Assembly: GCA_947259235.1 (NCBI GenBank)
Contig: CAMYLL010000079.1
Location: forward strand, 1 to 9,279
DNA: 9,279 nucleotides
Source: an uncultured Pseudodesulfovibrio sp.
GTDB lineage: Bacteria; Desulfobacterota; Desulfovibrionia; Desulfovibrionales; Desulfovibrionaceae
Direction of reading: 5' to 3'
Shown: in pieces, positions 1 through 5,993 of the stretch
Layout of the letters: each line of letters starts with the position of its first letter
Numbering within the stretch: position 1 is the first letter of the stretch
Notes under the pieces: model-generated
What the model saw: only the letters and a program-made list of their open reading frames with translations
Told to the model about the DNA's origin: nothing
The model's database searches: none
Program-made: the position numbers and the translations under genes

Positions 1-1430
1 TTGGGCGCCGAGCTTTCGACCATGAGTAAAAACTCGATCTCCTTTTGTTCCGCCTGGATGCCAAGGATGTTGAGCACGTTGTTGAGGACGTCATCCAACT
101 GGAAAGCCGTATTCTCCACGATGAGCTTCTTGGCTTCGATCTTGGAGAAGTCGAGGATGTCGTTGATGATACCGAGCAACGCCTTGGCCGAGTAATCTAT
201 CTTTTCAAGATAATCCTGCTGTTTGGGTGTCAGTTCAGTCTGCCTGACCAGATGGGTCATGCCGATGATGGCGTTCATCGGCGTGCGGATCTCGTGGCTC
301 ATGCGAGCGAGAAAGTCGCTTTTGGTGCTGTTGGCCTCTTCGGCAGTCTGTCTGGCCTGTTCGAGCCGTTCCCTGCTTCTGGCTCGTGATCCGGCCATGC
401 CGGCTCTGGTTATCGCCGCCAGCAGAGCCATGATCATGGCAAAGGCGAAGAGAGCGGCGTAGTTCTGCCTGGTGTTTCGGGTGGCGGCCGCAAAGGCCGA
501 GGTCGTTTGCAGACAGACCAACTTCCACGTTCGTGGCGACTCCGGGTAGTCGTTTGGTCCGGCTGTGGGCGACACGGGAATGGTGACGAATCCATAGGTT
601 CCGAGGTCCGTGCTGAAGAGGCCCTTCTCGGAAGAATTTATGATGTTCCATTCCCTGGGGAACGCATTCTTGAAGCTGACGTCCTGCCGGTTCTTGTACA
701 TGAACGCCCATTCCTGACTTTTGTCGTGCGAGAGAAGCCAGTAGCCGTCCTCGTTGAGGAGCATGGTGCGGCAAGTGTGCTGGTTCATGTTGGCCGAGAG
801 GTTGTCCAGAAGTTCCTGGCCGAGATAGTTCAGGATCACGAATCCCATCACGTTCCCGACTTCGTCGAGAACCGCCGTGCCGACTCTGATCACGGGCTTT
901 GGAGGCTGCTCGATGACGTCGTTTTCGACATTGAGGTCAAAGGCGGAAACATAGACTCTGGCGCCGGGCAGGTCTTTCATCTGCTTGAAATAGTTGCGGC
1001 CGGACTTGTCCTGAAGGCGGGACACGGGCACTGCTGAGGGGGATCCCCCGTTGTTGTTGATGCGGACCATTTCCATGCCAGAAGGGGTCAAAAGCCGGAG
1101 CTGGTCATAGGTGCCGGTGGCTCGGCACATGTTCAGGAACTCCTGTTCCACGTCGATGCGGTTTTTCCGGGTGCGTTCCGATAAAAACCGGTGCACCTCA
1201 ACGTGACCGGAGAGCACCCGCAGATCCGCAAATATTGATTCAAGTTCCTGCTTGAGACTCTTGCCCGCGAGATCGAGTTGCATCTGCCCGTTGCTGCGCA
1301 TGTTCGACTCGATGGCCTCGGCTTCCTGTCTGTACATCGTGTAAGTGACCACTGCGCAGAGCAGGCCGACACTTGTCACTGTCGCGACGAAAGTCATGAG
1401 GGCTGTTTTTCCCACATTGGCTGGAAACAT
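1..1430 (-). CDS. Cache-type sensor histidine kinase (3' part outside window)
   Basis: N-terminal 476 residues of a membrane sensor kinase; the reading frame stays open to the left edge. Transmembrane helix 1 is at about residues 9-30 and helix 2 at about 324-343. Between them is a periplasmic region of roughly 290 residues that looks like a Cache sensor: a YDQLRLL stretch near 108, DKSGRNYF near 141, a KPVIRVGTAVLD strand near 178, and an EDGYWLLS stretch near 227. After helix 2 comes a short charged, probably coiled-coil linker with no evident HAMP or PAS domain, then a HisKA domain with H-box SHEIRTPMN and phospho-acceptor His379. The ATPase domain, and any receiver domains, lie outside the window. 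ATG at 1430 is the only good start; AAAGGAGG sits at about 1443-1450, a slightly long spacing. The ligand is unknown. It is divergent from the microprotein/phosphatase pair. Confidence 0.93.
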   Translation of the reverse strand, partial: MFPANVGKTALMTFVATVTSVGLLCAVVTYTMYRQEAEAIESNMRSNGQMQLDLAGKSLKQELESIFADLRVLSGHVEVHRFLSERTRKNRIDVEQEFLNMCRATGTYDQLRLLTPSGMEMVRINNNGGSPSAVPVSRLQDKSGRNYFKQMKDLPGARVYVSAFDLNVENDVIEQPPKPVIRVGTAVLDEVGNVMGFVILNYLGQELLDNLSANMNQHTCRTMLLNEDGYWLLSHDKSQEWAFMYKNRQDVSFKNAFPREWNIINSSEKGLFSTDLGTYGFVTIPVSPTAGPNDYPESPRTWKLVCLQTTSAFAAATRNTRQNYAALFAFAMIMALLAAITRAGMAGSRARSRERLEQARQTAEEANSTKSDFLARMSHEIRTPMNAIIGMTHLVRQTELTPKQQDYLEKIDYSAKALLGIINDILDFSKIEAKKLIVENTAFQLDDVLNNVLNILGIQAEQKEIEFLLMVESSAP

Positions 1431-1488
1431 ATGTGGTGTTTTCCTCCTTTCTATCAAAAAGCAGCAATGTTTATAGTGTAATCGTACG

Positions 1489-1516
1489 TTGGCCGAGGGG
1501 GGCCAGATATTATAAT
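1489..1516 (+). promoter_or_regulatory. candidate sigma70-type promoter for the microprotein/phosphatase pair
   Basis: TTGGCC at 1489-1494 and a perfect TATAAT at 1511-1516 are separated by 16 bases, close to the sigma70 arrangement. The box lies in the 289-base divergent spacer and points toward the genes starting at 1720 and 1853, which would give a leader of about 200 bases. The -35 match is only partial, and a TATAAT by itself can occur by chance in this AT-richer spacer. No equally good promoter was found for the histidine kinase on the other strand. Confidence 0.35.
1490..1505. repeat. short inverted repeat in the divergent spacer
   Basis: TGGCC at 1490-1494 and GGCCA at 1501-1505 form a perfect 5-bp inverted repeat around six bases. 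It overlaps the -35 region of the candidate plus-strand promoter and lies about 60-75 bases upstream of the histidine kinase start. It could be an operator or part of a leader hairpin. The arms are short and GC-rich, so chance is a real alternative. Confidence 0.25.
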
Positions 1517-1706
1517 GTGCTGTCGGCTACAGGGTCTGGGTAGTGGTGAATGGAATGGGGCTGGCGCAATCGCCCCTGAAGGTGCGGTGCAATTTTTGGA
1601 AAGAGGTAGAATTTCCTGGGCAGGATGATATGATCGTAATCACGAGCGGATGAGCTCCGAAGCAGCCATGGGGAATCTGCGTCCAATGGCGTTTCTTTTT
1701 TTCAGT

Positions 1707-1712
1707 AAGGAG
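1707..1712 (+). promoter_or_regulatory. ribosome binding site of the 56-residue microprotein
   Basis: AAGGAG lies seven bases before the ATG at 1720. The near-ideal spacing is one of the main reasons to call the short frame behind it a real gene. Confidence 0.7.
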
Positions 1713-1719
1713 AATGATC

Positions 1720-1890
1720 ATGACTACATATCTATATATTGGCGTGGCCCTGGCCGTTGCCTGCCTGTTCCTGCTTCTGTTCCTGTTTCGCAAGAAGTCG
1801 CGCAGGCGGCGGTCTGAGCTTGATTCCTTCAACTTCGACAAAAGCAAGAGTTATGAAAAGGACGGGCGCAAGTATCCCTTCTCATACTAG
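1720..1890 (+). CDS. small single-span membrane protein of unknown function (56 aa)
   Basis: A short gene with ATG at 1720, TAG at 1888-1890 and AAGGAG seven bases upstream. Residues about 4-23 form a hydrophobic helix rich in Leu, Val, Ala and Phe. It is followed at once by a strongly basic stretch (RKKSRRRR, residues 24-31), which by the positive-inside rule predicts an N-out/C-in single-pass protein. The cytoplasmic tail is polar and aromatic (FNFDKSKSY, ending YPFSY). No known family is recognised. Its last 38 bases overlap the start of the phosphatase gene in another frame, so the two are probably translationally coupled. The good ribosome binding site, clean topology and overlap support a real gene; the chief doubt is its length. 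Confidence 0.72.
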   Translation: MTTYLYIGVALAVACLFLLLFLFRKKSRRRRSELDSFNFDKSKSYEKDGRKYPFSY

Positions 1891-2548
1891 CAAATCCTGT
1901 CGGGACGAGGACGGCGGGGCGGATCTGACGCTCTATCTCGTCCGTCACGGCCAGGTTCCCCAGGTGACCCCGCGACGGTTTCTGGGCCAGCGCGACGTGC
2001 CGCTCGATGCGGAAGGCGAGTCCCAGGCGGGTCGTCTCGGCGTCGCGCTGTGCGGCGTGCCTTTCGACTCGGCGCTGTGCAGCGACCTTGTCCGGGCCAG
2101 GGAGACGGCACGGCTGATCCTGGCCGACAGACCGGTGACGGCCGCGGCCACGCCCCTGCTGCGAGAGATCGCCCTGGGGGAATGGGAAGGGCTGACCGTG
2201 GCCGAGGTGCGGGAGAACCATCCCGGTGAATACGAGCGCCGGGGCCTGGACATGGCCGGGTACAGACCGGCGGGCGGGGAGAGTTTCCGCGATGTCCAGG
2301 CCCGGGGCGCCGAATTCCTGCAGTCCCTGGAATCGTGCACGGGCACGCTCCTGGCCGTGGCGCACGGCGGGTTCAACCGGGCCTTGCTGTGCCTGGTCGC
2401 AGGGCTGGATCTTGGGGAGCTTTTCAGCCTCGACCAGGACTACTGCGGGGTCAATATCCTGGAGCGCAACAGTGGGCGATGGGCCGTGCGGGAGGTCAAC
2501 CGTCGTCTTGGCATGGAGACCGGGGCCCCGAATCCTGTTCCGGCCTGA
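1853..2548 (+). CDS. histidine phosphatase family protein (phosphoglycerate mutase / CobC-like)
   Basis: 231 residues of the histidine phosphatase superfamily. The phospho-acceptor RHG motif is at 31-33 (His32). A SDLVRARETA stretch near 77-86 supplies the conserved Arg81, GEWEG near 109-113 supplies the acidic residue, and VAHGG near 169-173 carries the second catalytic His171. The small size and GEWEG motif resemble the alpha-ribazole phosphatase (CobC) and broad-specificity phosphatase branch rather than glycolytic mutase, but the substrate cannot be set from sequence and no cobalamin genes are nearby. ATG at 1853 is the most sensible start. It has only a weak purine-rich site (AAGAG) just before it, and it lies 38 bases inside the microprotein gene, consistent with coupled translation. 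About 20 residues precede the first core strand. The gene converges on the chemoreceptor gene. Confidence 0.9.
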   Translation: MKRTGASIPSHTSKSCRDEDGGADLTLYLVRHGQVPQVTPRRFLGQRDVPLDAEGESQAGRLGVALCGVPFDSALCSDLVRARETARLILADRPVTAAATPLLREIALGEWEGLTVAEVRENHPGEYERRGLDMAGYRPAGGESFRDVQARGAEFLQSLESCTGTLLAVAHGGFNRALLCLVAGLDLGELFSLDQDYCGVNILERNSGRWAVREVNRRLGMETGAPNPVPA

Positions 2549-2593
2549 CCTGTTCATTCCTTTCCTCTTTCTGTTCATTATTACGCACACCGT

Positions 2594-2646
2594 GGGAGCG
2601 GCCTGCCTCCATCCCTCGTGAAGGGCGTGGACGGCAGGCCGTTCCT
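2594..2646. terminator. hairpin between convergent genes, possible terminator
   Basis: CGGCCTGCC at 2599-2607 and GGCAGGCCG at 2633-2641 are perfect inverted arms. They extend outward through GGAG/TTCC to about 2595 and 2645 with one imperfect pair. A small inner hairpin (CCCT/AGGG around 2613-2625) sits in the loop. The structure lies between the 3' end of the phosphatase and the 3' end of the chemoreceptor. Neither strand has a clear U-tract after the stem, so it is not a canonical intrinsic terminator; it may act as a 3'-end stabilising or weak bidirectional structure. Confidence 0.4.
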
Positions 2647-2662
2647 GCGGGGAGTGCCGGGG

Positions 2663-4630
2663 TCAGAATCGTTCAAAATCCTGCTCATCGTCGCCCATGT
2701 TCATGTCGAATCCGTCCGAAGTCGACTTGGGCTCCGATTTTTTCTGGGCGGCGGGGAGGGCCTGCGCGGCCGTCCGAACGACCCTTTGGGACTTGGACGG
2801 AGCGGGCAGGCCGCGCCCGTTGCCGACCTTGAAGAACGACATGGTGTGCTCGAGCTGCACGCTCTGGCTTGAGAGTTCTTCGCTGGTGGAGGCCATCTGC
2901 TCGGCGGCGGAGGCATTTTGCTGAATGACCGCGTCGAGCTGGGTGATGGCCATGCTGATCTGGGTGGCTCCGGCGTTCTGCTCGGTGCTCGCGGCGGTGA
3001 TCTCCTGGACGAGGGCCGCCGTCTTCTGGATGTTGGGGACCAGGGTGGAGAGCATCTGCCCCGCCTTTTCCGCCACGGTGACCGTGGTGCTGGAGAGTTC
3101 GCTGATCTCTCCAGCGGCCTGACCGCTGCGTTCCGCCAGCTTGCGCACTTCCGCCGCGACCACGGCGAACCCCTTGCCGTGTTCGCCCGCGCGGGCGGCC
3201 TCGATGGCCGCGTTGAGGGCCAGCAGGTTGGTCTGCCGGGCGATCTCCTCGATGATGGAGATCTTTTCGGCGATGTCCTTCATGGCCACCACCGCCGTGC
3301 TGACGGCTTCGCCGCTTTCGCTGGCGTCGATTGCAGACTGGTTGGCGATGTTCGCCGTGGTCTGCGAGTTTTCGGTGTTCTGCTGGATGTTGCTCGCCAT
3401 CTGCTCCACGGAGGAAGAGACCTCTTCCACAGCCGCGGCCTGTTCGGTCGCGCCCTGGGAGAGGTTCTCGGCGGAGGCGGAGAGCTCGGTGCTGCCCGAG
3501 GCGACGTTGGTCGATCCGCCAAGGACCTCGGAGACGACCGACGTCAGCTGAGTGGCCATGTTCTTCATGTCCGCATAAACCCCGACGGCCTCGTTGTCGA
3601 AGGACAGGTCGAGATTGCCGGAAGCGATATGCTTGGCTATTTCCGCGATTTCGGCGGGGTCCTTGCCCAGCTGTCTGGCGATGGCCCGGGTGATGAACAG
3701 GGCGGTCAGGATGCCCAGGACGATGGCCGCCAGGCCGATGGAAAGAACGATGGTGATGGCCATGTTGTTGGCGGACTGCTGCTTGGGCCCGAGGGTGTTC
3801 TGCTCTTCCATGATGGATAGCTTGACCTTTTCCACATCGTCGGCCACCTCGGGGCCCAACCGGTCGAGCTGCTCGGTTATCAGGTCGTTGCGCGCTTGTA
3901 TGGTGGTAATAATGGTCGCGAATCCGGCTTTGTAGACCTTTTCAAGCTCGATTATCTCTGACAGCAGCTTCCTGCGCTCCGGGTTGCGCAGGGTTTCTTC
4001 CAGGCCGTTGATGGCCGCATCGAAGTTATTGAGCTCCGCTTCGGCCTTGGTGATAAAGTCCTGGGTGTTTTCCTCAAGGAATTTAACGATGTACAGGCGA
4101 GCCAGCAACAGGTTGCGCATGGCAAGTCCGCAGGTGTAGGCGGCCTGCATGTCCCCGTCCTGCTGCGCCGAGTTCTGGATCTCGGTCAGTTTTTTTTCCA
4201 TCAGGGGACCGTTGATGTTCAGGTTGTTCTTCAGGATGGCCGCCCGTTCGGCCATGTGCTGCCGCACGGTCTCGAAGGCCTTGCCATAGTCGCTCACCCG
4301 CTGGTCAGCGGCTGTGATGAGTCTGGCTCGCTCCGGCAAGTGGATTTCCTTCTTGGCGGTGTCCATGAACCCGGCCATCAGGTCGAAGTTCTCTTTGTAT
4401 CCTTTATAATCCTCGTCGCTGCCGGAGATGATGAAGTCCTTCACCTTCATCCGTACCATGAGCATGTGCGCCTGCAGCCGCCCGCTGAGGTTGGTGTCGC
4501 GCGCCAGCGTGCGGTACTGTGTGAAGCCATCGGTTGAGTTGTTCAAGGCCCAGAAGGCCGTTGCGGCCAGAACAGCCAGGAGGATCAGGACAGCCCCGAA
4601 CCCGAGGGAGAGCTTGCTCGACAGTTTCAT
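2663..4630 (-). CDS. methyl-accepting chemotaxis protein with helical (HBM-like) sensor domain
   Basis: 655-residue transmembrane chemoreceptor. Helix 1 is at about residues 9-29. An almost wholly helical periplasmic domain (about 30-288) follows, with length and pattern fitting the two-bundle HBM class (known members bind organic acids); the ligand here is unknown. Helix 2 is at about 290-313 and a HAMP segment at about 314-366. The cytoplasmic signalling coiled coil (about 367-600) contains the conserved hairpin tip, [20 protein letters not shown] near 461-480 then [12 protein letters not shown], which contacts CheA and CheW. Ala/Ser/Glu/Gln-rich heptads flanking it are the likely methylation regions. 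A flexible Pro/Ser/Lys-rich linker (about 602-645) leads to the C-terminal DFERF, which fits the CheR/CheB tether pattern. ATG at 4628-4630 has AGGAG about seven bases upstream. It is monocistronic as far as can be seen. Confidence 0.96.
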   Translation of the reverse strand: MKLSSKLSLGFGAVLILLAVLAATAFWALNNSTDGFTQYRTLARDTNLSGRLQAHMLMVRMKVKDFIISGSDEDYKGYKENFDLMAGFMDTAKKEIHLPERARLITAADQRVSDYGKAFETVRQHMAERAAILKNNLNINGPLMEKKLTEIQNSAQQDGDMQAAYTCGLAMRNLLLARLYIVKFLEENTQDFITKAEAELNNFDAAINGLEETLRNPERRKLLSEIIELEKVYKAGFATIITTIQARNDLITEQLDRLGPEVADDVEKVKLSIMEEQNTLGPKQQSANNMAITIVLSIGLAAIVLGILTALFITRAIARQLGKDPAEIAEIAKHIASGNLDLSFDNEAVGVYADMKNMATQLTSVVSEVLGGSTNVASGSTELSASAENLSQGATEQAAAVEEVSSSVEQMASNIQQNTENSQTTANIANQSAIDASESGEAVSTAVVAMKDIAEKISIIEEIARQTNLLALNAAIEAARAGEHGKGFAVVAAEVRKLAERSGQAAGEISELSSTTVTVAEKAGQMLSTLVPNIQKTAALVQEITAASTEQNAGATQISMAITQLDAVIQQNASAAEQMASTSEELSSQSVQLEHTMSFFKVGNGRGLPAPSKSQRVVRTAAQALPAAQKKSEPKSTSDGFDMNMGDDEQDFERF

Positions 4631-4664
4631 GCATAAACTCCTGAATATTAATTCATAAACTCGC

Positions 4665-4682
4665 AGACAATGACAATTGTCT
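4665..4682. promoter_or_regulatory. palindrome upstream of the chemoreceptor, possible operator
   Basis: AGACAA at 4665-4670 and TTGTCT at 4677-4682 form an inverted repeat with a six-base spacer. Nested within it is a perfect 10-bp palindrome GACAATTGTC (4672-4681). It lies 35-52 bases upstream of the receptor start codon and abuts a TATAAT at 4682-4687. That position is typical of a repressor or activator site in the chemoreceptor promoter region. The regulator is unknown, and no convincing paired -35/-10 could be fixed for the minus strand. Confidence 0.35.
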
Positions 4683-4804
4683 ATAATGCTACATGGAAAA
4701 AAGTTTGCCGCTATTATAATCTAAGCCAAAAGATGCGGTTATTTGATATTCACGGTGGTAGCATGGGAGAATCTCCTGCCTTGTCGGGAGGATGGAACGG
4801 CAAG

Positions 4805-4845
4805 AAAAACCGTCCCCGCGCGCAGGCGGCGCGGGGACGGTTTTT
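4805..4845. terminator. strong bidirectional intrinsic terminator
   Basis: Perfect 17-bp inverted arms (4805-4821 and 4829-4845) enclose a seven-base loop. The GC-rich core (CCGTCCCCGCGC and its complement) is flanked by A5 on the left and T6 on the right, so RNA from either strand gives a very stable stem followed by a U-run. On the minus strand it lies about 35 bases beyond the stop codon of the substrate-binding protein gene. It therefore ends the five-gene run and insulates the chemoreceptor promoter. On the plus strand no protein gene precedes it. Confidence 0.93.
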
Positions 4846-4880
4846 TCATGGCACAATTGCTGCCGGGGACGGCCGCGAAG

Positions 4881-5861
4881 TTAGTTTTGCAGGCTGGGTC
4901 CGCGAAGGCGCGCGGCCGGGAAGCTTTGGGAGATGAAATCGAACCGGGCGGCCAGATCGATGATTGGCTGCATGTCCTGGTCTTCGATTGTCTGGGCGAA
5001 GTAGGGCAGGGTGATGGACCTGGTCAGCTCGGGCGACAGCCGGGTGTGCCGGGTCAGGATGTCGCGCGCCTGACCGGGGTGGGCCTCGATGAAGGCCGAC
5101 GCCTTGAGCACGGCCGTTCGGAATCCGTGGGCCAGGCCGGGGTTGGCCGCTATCCATTCCCGTTTGGCGAACCAGGCCGCGATGAGAAACCTCGGCCCAA
5201 AGGCCCGAAGCGCGGCGGGTTCCAGCATCCTGGCCGAGCCGCTCTCCCGGGCCAGGGTGACGAAGGGCTCAAGGGTGAGCACCGCGTCCACTGATCCGCC
5301 GGACAGGGCCGCGCTCATCTGGGGAAAGGGTATCTCCACCAGCCGGATGCGCTTGGGGTCGATGCCGCTCTCGGCGGCCAGGGCGGTGATGGCGATCTCG
5401 TTGATATTGCCAAGGGCGTTGATGGCCACGGTCTTGCCTTCAAGGTCAGCCAGCCCCTGTATGGGTGAATCGGCGGCGACCAGGAGGCTGTGCACCCGGT
5501 TGGTGTCCTCGCGCTCGAAGGCGCCGGGAGAGAGAATGGCGAAGTCGAACCCCCTGTCTTCGGCCACGGCCAGGGACGCGGTGTTGGACCAGCCCGCGTC
5601 CAGTTCGCCTGATTCCACGGCCATGGCGAAGAGCGGTCCGCCCTTGAGGGGGGTCAGCTCCACGGCCAGCCCCTGTTCCTTGAAGAACCCCAGTTCTTCG
5701 GCCACGTAGAGCTGCATGCAGTCGCCCACCGGGATATAGCCGATGCGGATGGTCAGGGGCGCTGGCACTGTCTGGGCCGCACACTCCCATGGGGCCAGGG
5801 TCAGTGCGCCTGCCAGGATCATGGCCAGGGCGAAAAGGGTCAGGGTCGGTCTGTTCGGCAT
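4881..5861 (-). CDS. periplasmic substrate-binding protein, NMT1/THI5 (SsuA/TauA-like) family
   Basis: 326 residues. An N-terminal signal peptide has a hydrophobic core at about 7-24 and a likely signal peptidase I site near residues 28-31 (CAAQT). There is no convincing lipobox, because Cys27 is preceded by Trp-Glu. The mature part follows the NMT1/THI5-like binding-protein fold: an opening strand (TIRIGYIP, 37-44), a helix ending in EELGFFKEQGL (55-65), a GELDAGW segment (85-91), the LADLEGKTVAI signature (137-147), and GGSVDAVLTLEPF (188-200) in the second lobe. This family delivers small molecules such as sulfonates, nitrate or pyrimidines to ABC importers; the ligand here is unknown. No permease or ATPase gene is in the window. 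The start has an AAGGGGAAAG site, and the gene lies 132 bases downstream of the GNAT/amidohydrolase gene with no visible terminator between them, so co-transcription is likely. Confidence 0.92.
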   Translation of the reverse strand: MPNRPTLTLFALAMILAGALTLAPWECAAQTVPAPLTIRIGYIPVGDCMQLYVAEELGFFKEQGLAVELTPLKGGPLFAMAVESGELDAGWSNTASLAVAEDRGFDFAILSPGAFEREDTNRVHSLLVAADSPIQGLADLEGKTVAINALGNINEIAITALAAESGIDPKRIRLVEIPFPQMSAALSGGSVDAVLTLEPFVTLARESGSARMLEPAALRAFGPRFLIAAWFAKREWIAANPGLAHGFRTAVLKASAFIEAHPGQARDILTRHTRLSPELTRSITLPYFAQTIEDQDMQPIIDLAARFDFISQSFPAARLRGPSLQN

Positions 5862-5993
5862 CTGCTTTCCCCTTGAGTGCGGCGTGGTGCGTCTGCATCG
5901 GCGGCCGGAGTCGCCTGATTCCTCGCATAGCAGATGCGGCCGGTTGCGACAACATGGGATGCCCCGCCTGCCGCCTGTCCGGTGGACCGCCTT

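Noticed and set aside
1557..1576. GGGGC/GCCCC inverted arms in the divergent spacer
   Set aside because: Only five base pairs around a ten-base loop, with no U-run and no clear position relative to a gene.
1527..1847. A 106-codon minus-strand frame across the divergent spacer and microprotein
   Set aside because: There is no family resemblance and composition is odd. It lies opposite the better-supported microprotein.
1739..1852. A longer phosphatase start at 1739
   Set aside because: The extra residues are the out-of-frame shadow of the membrane microprotein (Trp/Pro/Cys-rich), with no ribosome binding site. ATG 1853 leaves a normal-length phosphatase.
2918..3820. A 300-codon plus-strand frame opposite the chemoreceptor signalling domain
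   Set aside because: The chemoreceptor frame is unmistakable, and the antisense product is Gly/Asp/Leu-rich low complexity.
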